Of a DNA stretch of 64,000 nt, positions 47,849 to 60,850 are shown piece by piece. Source of the stretch: Viola odorata (lineage: Eukaryota > Streptophyta > Magnoliopsida > Malpighiales > Violaceae); contig OY829541.1 of NCBI GenBank assembly GCA_963691705.1, forward strand, positions 37,651,661 through 37,715,660, written 5' to 3'. The notes beneath the pieces were generated by a model. It had not been told where the DNA came from, did no database searches, and saw nothing but the letters and a program-made list of their open reading frames with translations. The position numbers were made by a program, and so were the translations under genes. Each line of letters starts with the position of its first letter. Positions within the stretch are counted from its first letter, which is position 1.

Positions 47849-50679
47849 TGTTGATACCCGAATTTTGACGCCATTTAAACTAAATTTAGCATTTCTGTCA
47901 TTTTTCTTAATTAATTGCCATTTTTAATCAATTTGTTGTCGTTAGGAAATTTTTAATTCTCATCACATTTTATCATCATCGTTGTCATCGTCAGCATTCG
48001 AAATTGCATTTTTAATTTTTCGTCAAGTCATTTTCATTATTATTATCATTAATATTTTCAGCCTTAAAAATCATATTTTTAATTATCCATTAGTCATTTG
48101 CTATTTATTTTTTCATTTTACGTCATCGCATAAAATTTAGGATTTTTAGTATTTTATCACATTTTTAGCATTTTTTTATTATTATTTTATTATTTTTATT
48201 ATTATTTTTGTTCGAGCTTTTATTGGACCCGAGTAAGTTCGCTCGGACAATAGCTCGAACGCGTTATGTCTTCAATCAACTATTACCTACTCTTTTTTCC
48301 ATTCACGCCGGCCAATTTCGTTTCGCGTAGTTTTCGTCAAAACGTCATTTATTTTTCGTCCGAACATTTCATGTTTTCGAACGAGAAAATAAACACGTTA
48401 AATGAAGATTTTCCTTCATTCGTTGTTGACTAGTTAGTCTGTCTTATTTTCCTCTACAAAGTGGTCGCTTCGAATTTTTAAGTTTTCTCGTGTCACACGA
48501 GTTCGCTCGTACCACTACCCGAGTCAGATATCCCGTTCGAGCTCATTTTCACTCCCGAGTGAAATCTCTTGGAGAAAAGGCTCGAACATCTTTTCTTATC
48601 AGCCAATTATTTTTTATTATTTTTCTAGATCACGCCACCTCTTTTTATTTCGCGAAATTAATTCTCTAGCATTTTTCCCGTTCGAACCTTCTTTTTTCGC
48701 AAATAATTTTTTTCTCGAGTCTCGAGATGAGCTTTTTTCGCATACTGTACATCAACTCTCTCGTCGTATTTTTCTCTACGCGCTGACGCGTTTTGATCAA
48801 GTTTTCGAATCTGCTGTTCTCAAAAATGGCTCGAGGCCATTTAAATAACATTAAAGGGCCAATTTGATCACCACTGTTGATCTGGTTGACCAAGGAAAGT
48901 CAACCAGATCAATGACTCACTATTTATGTGCATGATGCATGTGAACAGTGGCAGCGAAGCAGCAGCGGAGTATGCCACCGAGCTGCTTGCTCCCGTCGCT
49001 TCCTGTCCCGTCAACCATCATCACCAACGGCCGTAGCTGCCAGCACGGCAACCCTAGCCCCGCCAGCACGACGCCTTGCCCCTCTACGCGTAGCACCACG
49101 TCTCCCTCCTCAGGCGATCTCTGCCTATAAATAGGCCACTGCCCCTCTCCATTTTCCACACGAATTCACCCCGAGCCTTGCTCCTTCTCCCTCTAGACCG
49201 ACTGCTTTTTTGGTGAGTTTGTCGTCGGCATTTTATGCCATTTTTGGCTTTAATTATTAAGTTGTTATTTTTATTGAAACAATTGTTTGTTTGAGTCATA
49301 TTAATTCATATGCATGCTGTAGATAATTACCATGCTTTTTATTTGTTGATTCGTTGATTGAGGAGAGTGAATTAATTATTTTTCGTTAATTATCATCTTC
49401 GTCATTTTTTCAAAATTAAACTCGGTACGGTTTAAACGGAGATTCAAGGTTTATACGGTCGAGAAGCTGTCGAGGAGACGAGCGTCTCGGTACGAAGATT
49501 TTTTCGTTTCGACCACGGTTGACCGGACCTTGGTCGCCGGCAGTAGCGCCGACGATCCAAGGTTGAGGATGATGAATAGTGCCATGCTTGGGCTCACGCG
49601 GGAGAGAAGAAGGAAAGGTGATGGGCCAAGCCCATCACCATTCTTTTTTTATTTCTTTGGGCCAGGAACTATTCCTGGCCCATTTCTTTTATTTTTCAAA
49701 TTGGGCCCAACCCATTTTCATTCTTTCCGAGACCTCGGATCACGTTTTTCGTAAAATACTCGTATATTTCGTATGACTATTTTTTCGTACCATCGCTTCA
49801 AAATTCTGTACCTATCAACTGTTCAAATTCTTCGCACTTTAATTTTTCGCAATTTACTTTCCGTAATTTAAATTCAGTCATTTAATTTACCGCCTATATG
49901 GTCGGTCGCATTTTTAAATTTCCGCAAATCATCAACTGTTTAAATTTCCGCAAATCATCAACTGTTCAATTTTCTGCAAACCATCAACTGTTTAATTTTC
50001 TGCAAATCATCAACTGTTTAATTTTCTGCAAATCATCAACTGTTTAAATTTCTGCAAATCGTCAACTGTTTTATTTTCTACAAATCGTCAACTATTTAAT
50101 TTTCTGTAAATCATCAACTGTTTAATTTTTCTGTAAATCATCAACTCTATGATGAAATAGAGGGCGCTCATTCAGTCTTACGGAAAATTCAGTCCCATCA
50201 CGCTACGGTCAGGAATAATCGATCGGTCTTAAAAATGGTAACCCCGTCCAAAAAGATTTTTAAAACGGTAACCCCGTCCAACGATTAATTATTCCTGAAC
50301 AGTCCCGATCATGGAAAAGACTAAAGTGACGATTCCTCTAAGGACCTCCTTTTAAAACGCATTTTTATCAAACATCTTTTAAACACCTCTTACCAACCGG
50401 TAACCATTTTTGGATATGATTCGGGTTCCTAACACCTTCCCGAGTCCATAATACGACCCTAAACCTTTGTTCTTGGGTTTAGACCCTCTTTTTTGTGCCT
50501 TTGGTTTTTTTATTTTTATTTTATGCCATGACGATTAGGTTCCCTAAACCTAGAGACAAAAATTAGGGTGACGACTTCATTGCTTATTGCGAGGTGTCCT
50601 TTTACGTCGAGCATCGTAAGGTCTCAAATTCGTCGTACACTCGCGAATTTTTATTTTATCATTTTCGCAGGGCGCGACA
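47849..50679 (+). repeat. 5' LTR of the Ogre-like element
   Basis: It is 2831 bp. It contains a TATA box at 49126-49133 and imperfect tandem repeats of CATCAACTGTTTAATTTTCT at about 49925-50150. It matches 57680-60222. Confidence 0.88.
49126..49133 (+). promoter_or_regulatory. TATA box in the Ogre-like 5' LTR
   Basis: TATAAATA, preceded by a GC-rich stretch and followed by AGGCCACTGCCCCTCTCC. It is conserved in the 3' LTR at 58912-58919, so it is likely the element promoter. Confidence 0.6.
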
Positions 50680-50680
50680 G

Positions 50681-50700
50681 TTTGTCGACTTCACTGGGGA
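50681..50700 (+). other. Primer-binding site of the Ogre-like element
   Basis: TTTGTCGACTTCACTGGGGA, close to the TGGCGACTCCACTGGGGA sites of Ogre elements, which are thought to pair with tRNA-Arg. Confidence 0.7.
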
Positions 50701-51227
50701 CGTCAGGGTCGGAGTCGATTTTTATTTCTTTGAGAGGTGTTTATTTGTTTATTTACCCGGTTTGATAAATTGCTGGTCTGTTTATTTATTCGCTTTGATA
50801 TCAATTGTCATATGCATTTCATAGTGCTCTACACCCCGGGGACAATTACCAAATTAGGAGGGTAGTAGTGACGCCATAGGACACATGTCCTGGGTAGTGT
50901 TCACCAATCCCAACTCGGATGAACCCCTAAAGATAGTCAAAAAGTTACACGATTCCACAAGGAATCGGGACACTGGACGACACTTTAGGGACCTTTTCAT
51001 GATATCATCCGGGAACCGTTCAAGCCAGTTAGAAAAGTCAGAATCAAAACCCCAACACGTGCATCATGATCATATCTTCTTTGTCGTGGCTCTATTTATC
51101 TTGTTGCCATGATTTCCATTTTTCCTAATTTTTCTGTTATACGAACTGTAAATTTCTTACACGTATAGGTTACTTTGCATTTAGAATTTTATTTCTGTCC
51201 CACAGGACCCATTTTTGCTCATTCGAC
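50701..51227 (+). other. Leader of the Ogre-like element
   Basis: Untranslated leader between the primer site and ORF1. No feature recognised in it. Confidence 0.5.
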
Positions 51228-52620
51228 ATGTCGGCACCTACACTACTTTCACTTGATATTTTCAGGGGACGAAATTTCGACGATCAGGCCAGGCGAGGAG
51301 ACCTGTTGGAACTTGGGTTTACCCCTGATATCACCACTAAGGTCAAAGTAGAAGTCACAGATTTCGACTTAACTAGGATTCGAAAGTTGAGAAATGAGTT
51401 AACTCAAGATGAGGAGACACAGTTTGAATGTAGTTACGGAAAGCTACTGACCCTGGTTGATGTGAAGACTGATTGGGGTTGCATCTGGGCAACCCTAAAA
51501 TTCTAGGATCCCTATTATCGGTGCTTCTCTTTCGACAAAGGGATAGACTTGACTCCCACACTAGAGGAATATTCAGCTCTGATATGCTTCACATCTCCTA
51601 CATCGGCCATATACCAGAATGTTCGACTCGACTCCTCGAATGTCAAAATAAGGCTTGATAAGTTGTTAGGAATCACTACTCGTGTCAGAGAAGGTGACTA
51701 CTTCTGGTGTTGGTCAGATATTGAGGCACGATTTCAGTTGTCCAACAGGGAAAAACGTTTAAGGATTCTGGCTTTCGCCATCGTAGGATTTGTCCTTTTT
51801 CCCTAAAATGAAGAACGCCATCGATTTTGCAGCAGCCAATGTCTTTTACGAGATGGAGGCAAACGACATCAATCCTACAACAACCATCTTGGCCGAGACT
51901 TTTCGCTCTCTGGACTCTTGTTGAAGGAAAGGGAAAGGAAGACTTACCTGTTGCACCTAGTTGATGATTGTTGACAGTATGGTTAGTCAGCCACTTCAAA
52001 CAGACACCGGATCAGTCCATATTTTTTGCAAACTACATAAAATCGTGCCCTTTAATCAGAGTTATCAATGCAACGACCACAGATAAATGGGAAATGGAGA
52101 ATAATGATGTCTGGGTCGATAGATTCATAAACCTCTCGGGAGAAGACTTCAGTTGGCACTCCAAATGGCTGCAGACCTCCGATCCCATCGTTTGCTGCGG
52201 ACCCTTACCTTGGGTTCCTTTGATCGGAGCATTGGGGTGCGTTCACTATTACCCCGCCCTCGTCCTCAGACAATTCGGCATGACAAGGTCAAACCTGCCA
52301 CACACCGGGGAAAATCAAAACATTCAGCAGTACGCCCAAGACTGGACTCACCCCTTTTGTCTCAAGGGACGCGTCGCCCCTGCAGCAACGATACCGGAAT
52401 ATCCACAGTGGAGGTTAAGATGAGTTAACAACAATGTCTTACCCCGCCCAGAAAATCAGAAACCAATGGAAGAAGAAGGGGAATCTCAGGTAAGCGAAGG
52501 AATGAATGTCATGGCTTACGCTCAAGTAGTGGAACAATTGCGAGTAGCGCAAGAAGAACGGGATCAGATGGCAGAGGAAAGGGATGATTCTGAAGCCCAT
52601 CAATGTTACCTAGAAGTCTA
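51228..52620 (+). pseudogene. Ogre-type ORF1 protein, broken
   Basis: The first ATG is at 51228. Visible blocks are KVEVTDFDLTRIRKLRNELT, FECSYGKLLTLV, DPYYRCFSFDKGIDLTPTLE, then VWVDRFINLSGEDFSWHSKW, LPWVPLIGALGCVHYYPALV and LRQFGMTRSNLP, ending in a coiled-coil-like stretch (VVEQLRVAQEERDQMAEERD). This is the extra protein upstream of gag in Ogre elements; its function is unknown, and similar DNA-encoded proteins resemble plant mobile-domain-type proteins. A TAG replaces the Trp expected before DPYYRCF (51504-51506), a frameshift lies near 51800, and more stops follow. Confidence 0.75.
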
Positions 52621-53239
52621 AATGAATGAGTTGGAAAGGCGTAGCAAGGACGTTATCCACATACAAGCGATAAAACAGAAAGTGACCCTTAGGGACTTTA
52701 AGGAACGTTTGAACAGCGAAATCCGCAAGAAAGAAGCATCAAGTGCCATAATTGAAGACAAAAATTCAGTGATAAGGATCTTGATTGTGGCAACTTGTAC
52801 GTCCATAGGGGCAACTCCCTACTCTTTAGTCTAGGACATGGAAGCCGTAATTCCTCTTGAGGTAGAAATCTCTTCTCTTAGAATCCTGGCAGAATCAGAA
52901 GTAGAAGAATCGGATTGGGAAAGAGTGAGATACGAGCAGTTAAACCTCATTCTTGAGAAACGCTTGGCCGCTATCTGCCATGCGCAATTGTATCAGCAAA
53001 GGATGGCCAATGCTTATAACAAGAAAGTGCGACCTCGCAAGTTCAAGACCGGGGATTTAGTGTTGAAAAGGATTCTCCCTCATCAGGAGGCTAGTCAAGG
53101 AAAGTAGGCCCCAAAGTACGAGGGCTCATATTTAGTTAAAAGTGCATTCTCGGGGGGTGCCCTAATGCTAACCAATATGGATGGAGATGACCTACCAAGA
53201 CCGGTAAATGTCGATGCCGTCAAGATATATTTCTCTTGA
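52621..53239 (+). pseudogene. Ogre integrase C-terminal fragment fused to ORF1/gag remnant
   Basis: A Lys/Glu-rich stretch (MNELERRSKDVIHIQ...) runs to about 52795, then switches abruptly to integrase tail sequence: SIGATPYSLV, MEAVIPLEVEISSLRILAES, YNKKVRPRKFKTGDLVLKRI, APKYEGSYLVKSAFSGGALM and LPRPVNVDAVKIYFS, with stop codons at about 52834 and 53105 and the terminal TGA at 53237-53239. Everything between gag and the integrase tail is missing, so an internal deletion created this join. Confidence 0.8.
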
Positions 53240-56200
53240 GGTTTCGCAGACCGTGCATCTTGTCGAATCAAAGACATAGGGTTTTATCATGACAATACCG
53301 CTCAAATCTTTATCCTGAAATTAATAAAATGAGTTTTTTTTCAGGAGATGCTTGTTATCTTAAAACTTTTTTCTCTCTTTCTTAAACTTATGAGATGACA
53401 AAAGGAGGCATGACATTGGTGGCTCCCAAGGAGTAGTTCGAGATGCAAGACACGACATTTGGACTAACGCCACTAATCAATCTTAAGTTTTGCAGGAACA
53501 TAATGTCTCACGCCTCATCTCATCATCGCGATAGGACCAGGGAATCCCCCTCGCAGCTCCTGAATTGCCGCAACAGGCCGCCTTAAAGAGCGAATCAGGA
53601 AAGATTTTAAAACCAGTCCTATCTAAATTGAAAAATCTTTTTCCTCGCAGTACTACTAGCACATCCTGCAACCAGTCTCAAAGGACCAAATGCATAAAGG
53701 GAGATCACCCCACAAAGCTATCATCCGATCATCGAGAGGATCGTCTGAACCTGTAACACTATTCAAGAACTTAAGGGCCATCCATCGAGAATCTGTGAGG
53801 CACCGTCAGAGTTTCGCAGCAATACTATTATCCAGTTTGAGTGAGGACTGAATGCTGGACAAAATTCACCAAGCCCATCCTATGTCGGCCGAGCTGTCAG
53901 GATGCTAGTGGCGGGAGTTCCCATTCGCCTATTCGAAGGAGTTCATCATCAAGATGTCATGGTCGCCAAGCACCCTTTGCAGGCAGAACTCTTGGAGAAA
54001 AAGCACGATGAAAAGCTGTCCTCCCAGGACCACAATCAACATACTTAATGCGGTCTTGTTCGAGAAGTTTCTCAACTTCCGCGCCATGATCAACATGATG
54101 AAGATCAATCCTTTAATTTGTGGACCACTAACTGCTGACTGACGGTGATCGCATTCACTTATTTTATCCACAATCTCTTGCAGCAAAAAATGTCAGAACT
54201 CCTCTCTGAAGAGGGGCAGCTGGACTGCAAGTATCACCCGCGCCAAGACGAGAATTGCGGCAAAGCATCTAAAGCAAAGCTATCATCAACCAACATCCGA
54301 TGCAAGTCACACCGTAGTGACCTACGGATGGCCCGTCCAAAAGGGAGAGCTTAAAACTTATCAATCACATCACTCTTTCTAAAAATCATCTTTCATTTAC
54401 TCCTCATTTTTTTCAGGAACTGGATCACCCCATTGTTGCGTACATGAGACTGGTAGAAGACGTCCTCACAGCCCCGCTGCACATTTCAGGGACAGAAGAT
54501 TTTCCCCTTTATCCCAGAGCAACCATAGAGCGAATCAGTGAAAGTCCAGCAATGGCCAGTAAGCAAATGAACAAAAAAATGCAGATCTCATCCTCACTCC
54601 GACCTGGATCGGCGATTCCTGCAAAGCATCTGAAAAAGAAACCAATCAATCAGCATCTAAGCAAAGCGTTCCTGAACTGGGACCACGCCGTAGGCACCCT
54701 CGAAAAGCCGGGCTAAGGAAAGGGAGAATCCAAAACTTATCTCATTTTTGTTTTCAAATCGGTTTTCCTTTTCTACTCCGTTGTCCCCTCTTCATTTCGC
54801 AGGGACTTGAATCATCCCATTGTCATCTGCATAAAGCTTGCGGAAGACACCCTCACAGCCCCGTTGCACATTTCAGGGGAGTCCATCTTTCTTCCCCCCC
54901 TTATTAAAATTTATTTTCGTTCCAGCTCACTTTGTTAGCTTTAATTTGCGTACGATCGTCTGGCCTACTGGGGGCAAGCCTCTAAATTCTCGTTAGACTC
55001 TTGCAAATAGGTCGTCCCCCGTGTCCTAGCTTTAAACTATCAATCAATCAAAAAATTCCTTTTTAGCCCGGCTAAAACAAAAATCCATACTACTCTTATA
55101 GCATATTCATGCATTTCATAGGTCGGGGATGTTCAATCCCTCTGTTAAATAAGGTATCCATCAAAATTACATGTCATACATGATCTTACTTGTTTGCTCT
55201 TATATCCACGATTTGCTCAGACGTAAGCAGTCATAGACAAATCTCGGTAAGCATTTTTGAGTCATCGCGCCTTATCCTTTCATGAGTGTAAGTGCCTAAC
55301 TAGGTACTAGTTGAATTCGCATAATATCCAGGGTACATGTGCTATTAGACATGGGATACCAATAAAATGACGTGGGACTTTTACAATCTTCTCCATTTTT
55401 TTGTTTCTTCCCTCTTTCCACCACATGTGTCATCACTCCTAAAAAATCTTCACTATCACTCATACCCCGGGAGCCAAGGAGCAGTTTTAGCTAAGATTGC
55501 TAGCCGAAAGTAAAAAGCATGCTAAGTTCAAGTTCACGACGAAGGAGACGGAAAAGGTCACTGAAGGATTGCTAAGAACCATCACTGAAGAGAGACCAAA
55601 GATGAAGGTTGAGGCCTTAAGCTAGAACGGGAAGAGATCGAGACAAAGGCTATGCTTACTCTGCTCTGATGCATTTCAAAAAAAAAAAAAAAAGGAGAGA
55701 AGAAAAGAGGAAGAAAAAAAGAAAGAAAGAAAGAAAGAAAAGAGAAAAGGAAAAAAAGAAAGAAAGAAGTGCTTAGAGACATTCAAAGAACACAACAATC
55801 GAAAAACAAAAGCAAGCATAGCCCAGGGACAACTAAAGTCAAGAAATCTCGAAGAAAATATTCCCCGGTGAAGACTCGAGAAAAAGGGCCCAGGGCCAAC
55901 TCAAGCAGTAAATCTCAAAAAGAGCAACGACAACGTTCTCCAGTAAAGACTCAAAAAAAGGGCCCCGGGCCGACCAAAAAATAACATTCCCAGCAAGGAT
56001 CCAAGAACTCATGCACTCTGTCGAGGAAGCACCCCCAGCAAAAAATGAAAGAACTCACGCGCCTCGCCCTTATCAGGGCCAATCGACAAGCATTACTCAT
56101 CAAAAACCTTCAAACTCATCAGAAAAGCACATCTTTACTAAAACAAGCTTCTTTCCGGACATTTCATGTTCCTTCATTATTTTCTGTGAAAGTCCCATCG

Positions 56201-56480
56201 ATTATTAAAATGCCCATGCATGTGCATCTTCATTGAAGTCTATTCACTAGGATTGACATTGCGAATTGAAAATTATGTACCATGTTAGTTGCATCTTTAT
56301 GAGTGTAAAACACTTAACCTTGTTTCAGAGCGTGAGTGCAAACACTAATATCAGGTGAGGATTGCTTACGGCTGCAAATTGTGGGAAAGTCTTGTCCTTG
56401 GGGTCGTTACCTCCTGAACAGGATGCAGATGCACTCTAGGTTCGTATCAAGGCCGCTGATAACGAAAGTGAACAGCTCTC
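53240..56480 (+). other. Ogre 3' non-coding region
   Basis: No gene. It contains diverged repeats around CCTCACAGCCCCGCTGCACA (54463 and 54858) and a purine tract of AAAGAAAGAAAG type at 55678-55770. Open frames here are accidental. Confidence 0.6.
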
Positions 56481-57575
56481 CTCCCAGAGTGATCATTTGC
56501 ATTTTTCTCCTCCTAGAGTGACATCATACATTTCCTCCTCCAGAGTGATCATTTGCATTTTTCTCCTCCTAGAGTGACATCATACATTTCCTCCTCCTAG
56601 AGTGATAGCATTTACATGTCGTCCTCCTAAAGTGACGATTAGTTTATTTCTGCACTTCGCGTCTTCTCCTACGGGATTAACGTCATTTAAATTTCCATAT
56701 TACATTTCCTCCTCCTAGAGTGACATCATGCATTTTTCTCCTCCCAGAGTGACATCATTCGCATTTCCTCCTCCTAGAGTGACCTTAGTTTAATTTCTGC
56801 ATTTCACATCTTCTCCCACAGGATTGGCATCGTTTACGTTTCTGTATTGTATTTCCTCATCCCAGAGTGACAGCATCATGCATTTTTCTCCTCCCAGAGT
56901 GACATCATTTGTATTTCCTCCTCCTAGAGTGACAACATGTATTTCCTCCTCCTAGATTGACATCATTTGTATTTTCCTCCTCTGAAAGGGACGTCATTAG
57001 GACAAATCATTCATATTTCTGCGGATTGCGCATTATCCTCCCGAAGCAACGTCTGTTACATGTCAAATGCTTATCCCCCCTAGTGGGGCCATCATTTACA
57101 TTTTCATAAAATTAACTTCCATTCCTGTCAGAGTAGTCGTCATTTACATTTTCTGCAACTTATGTTTCTCTCGATATCCGAATAGATCTAAGTTTATACC
57201 TTTGCAGGACATCCGACCAAAACCTTTCTCCTCCTAGAGTGACAGTAATGAATATATCTCCTCCCAGAGTGACATCAACAGATTACCTCCTCCCAGAGTG
57301 ACAGTAATGAATATATCTCCTCCCAGAGTGACATCAACAGATTACCTCCTCCCAGAGTGACATCAACAAACTTATCTCCTCATAGAGTGACATCAACAAT
57401 ATCTCTTCTCAGAGTGACATCGACAAACTTACCTCCCCCCATAGTGACATCAACGAACTATCCTCCCAGAGTGACGTCATCAAAATTACCTCCTCCCAGA
57501 GTGACATCAACAAACTTACCTCCTCCTAGAGTGACATCAACGAACTTTATCCTCCCAGAGCGACATCGTCACGGT
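56481..57575 (+). repeat. Degenerate tandem repeats in the Ogre 3' region (CTCCTCCTAGAGTGACATCA)
   Basis: More than twenty copies of a core CTCCTCC(T/C)AGAGTGACATCA at spacings of roughly 20-35 bp, some within larger duplicated blocks (57240-57300 against 57300-57360). It ends about 100 bp before the 3' LTR. Confidence 0.88.
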
Positions 57576-57659
57576 AAGATCAAGGTAGGACCTGCTGTGT
57601 CATCAAAATTCGGATACGTGGGGGCAACCGTCTTTACTGCTCATCGAATACTCCGATAA

Positions 57660-57679
57660 GACAGTAAAGCGGGGGCAAC
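57660..57679 (+). other. Polypurine tract of the Ogre-like element
   Basis: GACAGTAAAGCGGGGGCAAC directly precedes TGTTGATACCC of the 3' LTR, the position of the plus-strand primer. Confidence 0.75.
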
Positions 57680-60222
57680 TGTTGATACCCGAATTTTGAC
57701 GCCATTTAAACTAAATTTAGCATTTTTGTCATTTTACTTAATTAATTGCCATTTTTAATCAATTTGCTATCGTTAAGACATTTTTAATTCTCATCACATT
57801 TTATCATCATCGTTGTCATCGTCAGCATTCGAAATCGCATTTTTAATTTTTCGTCACATCATTTTCATTATTATTATCATTAATATTTTCAGCCTTAAAA
57901 ATCATATTTTTAATTATCCATTAGTCATTTGCTATTTATTTTTTCGTTTTAGGTCATCACATAAAATATAGGATTTTTAGTATTTTATCACATTTTTAGC
58001 ATTTATTTATATATTTATTTATTTTTATTATTATTTTTGTTTGATCTTTTATTGGACCCGAGTAAGTTCGCTCGGACAATAGCTCGAACGCGTTATGTCT
58101 TCAATCAACTATTACCTACTCTTTTTTCCATTCACGCCGGCCAATTTCATTTCGCGTAGTTTTCGTCATGACACCATTTATTTTTCGTCCGAACGTTTCA
58201 TGTTTCCGAACGAGAAAATAAACACGTTAGACGAAGATTTTCCTTCATTCGCTCTTGACTAGTTAGTCTGTCTTATTTTCCTCTACAAAGTGGTCGCTTC
58301 GAATTTTTAAGTTTTCTCATGTCACACGAGTTCGCTCGTACCACTACCCGAGTCAGATATCCCGTTCGAGCTCATTTTCACTACCGAGTGAAATCTCTTG
58401 GAGAAAAGGCTCGAACATCTTTTCTTATCAGCCAGTTATTTTTTATTATTTTTCTAGATCACGCCACCTCTTTTTATTTCACGAAATTAATTCTCTAGAA
58501 TTTTTCTCGTTCGAAACTTCTTTTTTCGCATACTGTACATCAACTCTCGTCGTATTTTTCTCTACGCGCTGACGCATTTTGATCAAGTTTTTGAACCGGT
58601 TGTTTGCAAAAATGGCTCGAGGCCATTTAAATAACATTAAAGGGCCAATTTGATCACCACCGTTGATCTGGTTGACCAAGGAAAGTCAACCAGATCAACG
58701 ACTCACTATTTACGTGCATGATGCACGTAAACAGTGGCAGCGAAGCAGCAGCGGAGCAAGCCACCGAGCTGCTTGCTCCCGTCGCTTCCTGTCCTATAAA
58801 CCATCATCACCAACGGTCGTAGCTGCCAGCACAACAACCCTAGCCCCGCCAGCACGACGCCTTGCCCCTCCACGCGCAACGCCGCGTCTCTCTCCTCACG
58901 CGATCTCTGTCTATAAATAGGCCACTGCCCCTCTCCATTTTCCACACGAATTCACCCCGAGCCTTGATCCTTCTCCTTCTAGATCGACTGCTCACGTAGT
59001 GCGTCAGTTGCCTCAGGTCGTCAAGCTTTTTTGGTTAGTTACTCGTCGGCGTTTTATGCCATTTTTGGCTTTAATTATTAAGTTGTTATTTTGATTGAAA
59101 CAATTGCTTGTTTGAGTCGTATTAATTCATATGCATGTTGTAGATAATTACCATGCTTTTTATTTGTTGATTCGTTGGTTGAGGAGAGTGAATTAATTAT
59201 TTTTCGTTAATTATCCTCTTCGTCATTTTTTCAAAATTAAACTCGGTACGGTTTAAACCGAGATTCGAGGTTTGTATGGTCGGGAAGCCGTCGAGGAGAC
59301 GAGCGTCTCGGTACGAAGGTTTTTTCATTTCGACCATAGTTGGCCAGACCTTGGTTGCCGGCAGTAGCGCCGACGATCCAAGGTTGAGGATGATGAATAG
59401 TGCTTGGGCTCACGCGGGAGAGAAGAAGGAAAGGTGATGGGCTTGGCCCATCACCGTTCTTTTTTTATTTCCTTGGGCCAGGAACTATTCCTGGCCCATT
59501 TCTTTTATTTTTTAAATCGGGCCCGACCCATTTTCATTCTTTCCGAGACCTCGGATCACGTTTTTCGTAAAATACTCGTATGTTTCGTATGACTATTTTT
59601 CGTACTGTCGCTTTAAAATTTAGTACCTATCAACTGTTTAAATTCTTCGCAATTTAAATTTAGTCATTTAATTTACCGCCTATATGGTCGGTCGCATTTT
59701 AAAATTTCCTCAAATCATCAACTGTTTAATTTTCTGCAAATCGTCAACTGTTTAATTTTCTGCAAATCGTCAACTGTTTAATTCTTCTACAAATCATCAA
59801 TTGTTTAATTTTACTGCAAATCATCAACTGTTTAATTTTTCTGCAAATCATCAACTTTTCCTGCAAATCATCAAATCTTTAATTTTTCGTCAAATCATCA
59901 TTTAAATTTTCGTATGCATTAAATCATTATTTAAATTTTTGTATGCATCAAATCATCATTTAAAATTTCGCATGTATCAAATCATCATTTAAATTTCTCG
60001 CACTTATCAACTATCATCATTTAAATTCCTCGCACTCGTCAAATCATCATTTAAATTTTTGCATGCATCAAATCATCATTTAAATCCTCGCATGCATCAA
60101 ATCATCATTTAAATTTTCCTGTACTCATCAAATCACCGTTTTAATTTTCGTATGCGTTTAATCACCGTTTTTATCTTCGTGCTCGTCAAAAATCATTGTT
60201 TAATTTTTTGATAAATATCAAC
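57680..60222 (+). repeat. 3' LTR of the Ogre-like element, interrupted on the right
   Basis: It matches the 5' LTR from TGTTGATACCCGAATTTTG onward, with TATAAATA at 58912-58919. The tandem zone (59700-60200) is longer and more varied than in the 5' LTR, adding an AAATCATCATTTAAATTTT type. The expected last part (ending GGCGCGACA) is absent before 60223. Confidence 0.83.
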
Positions 60223-60850
60223 TGATAAGATTAAGACTTCTGGGAAAGCGTTACTTCCTTTACACCGCGGCAGATTCATAAGGGTCTTCGAGTTTCTCTA
60301 ACTCTTTAGTCATTCAAACCATGCCTTTTCATTCCCGGTATCAGTCAAAACTCGGCATCTTTGTACCAGATACGCGATAGCGAAGCAGGTAATGTGAAAT
60401 GATCGCTTGCGGTAACTATTGGTCACAGAGAGGATGTCGACCAAGTTGACAGTGATAGGGTTGCAGCGATAACGCCAGCGATATACCCAAACTGATAACG
60501 CTGGTGTTTTCCACGACATACTTTATATGATCAATATCGGTAAGGTAGGTCGTCACAGTATTATCTCCTCGTAGCTCCGAACATCGTTCGGAAGGCAATA
60601 TTTTATCATTTTTCATATCGGGGTGTTGTTGATGTCGCTTTTTCTATCCAAGCTCATTGGATCCAACCTTGCTGTAAGCCACCTGCAATATTGACGCGAT
60701 TTACATTCTTCTGAATTTCGGTCTGTACTCCACTTGAGTATCTCGAGTGTCCACCAAGGGTTCCACTTTAGCCTATCTCCCTGGCCACTATGGGATAACG
60801 GGACGACCCAATTTTCGAGGGACATGCCTTGGTGAGCAGCTACTACTTCG

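Larger units (their letters stand above)
47849..60222 (+). mobile_element. Ogre-like Ty3/Gypsy element (Tat lineage), non-autonomous, 3' LTR interrupted
   Basis: The 5' LTR is 47849-50679, starting TGTTGATACCCGAATTTTG and ending GGCGCGACA. A primer site follows (TTTGTCGACTTCACTGGGGA). The internal region carries an Ogre-type ORF1, an integrase C-terminal fragment, a long 3' non-coding region with tandem repeats and a GCGGGGGCAAC purine tract, then the 3' LTR from 57680. Gag, protease, RT, RNase H and the integrase core are absent. The 3' LTR is cut at 60223 by another element. Confidence 0.85.

Noticed and set aside
48920..49160. Ser/Pro/Ala-rich open frames in both Ogre LTRs (also 58663-58945)
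   Set aside because: They overlap the LTR promoter region, lack domains and are only GC-rich LTR sequence preserved by LTR identity.
55582..55984. Open frames rich in Phe/Ser (minus) and Lys/Ser (+)
   Set aside because: They are translations of an AAAG-type purine tract in the Ogre 3' region.
56481..57575. Regular short repeats resembling a CRISPR array
   Set aside because: The spacers are short, repetitive and variable in length, the repeats degenerate, and the array lies in the 3' region of a plant retrotransposon.
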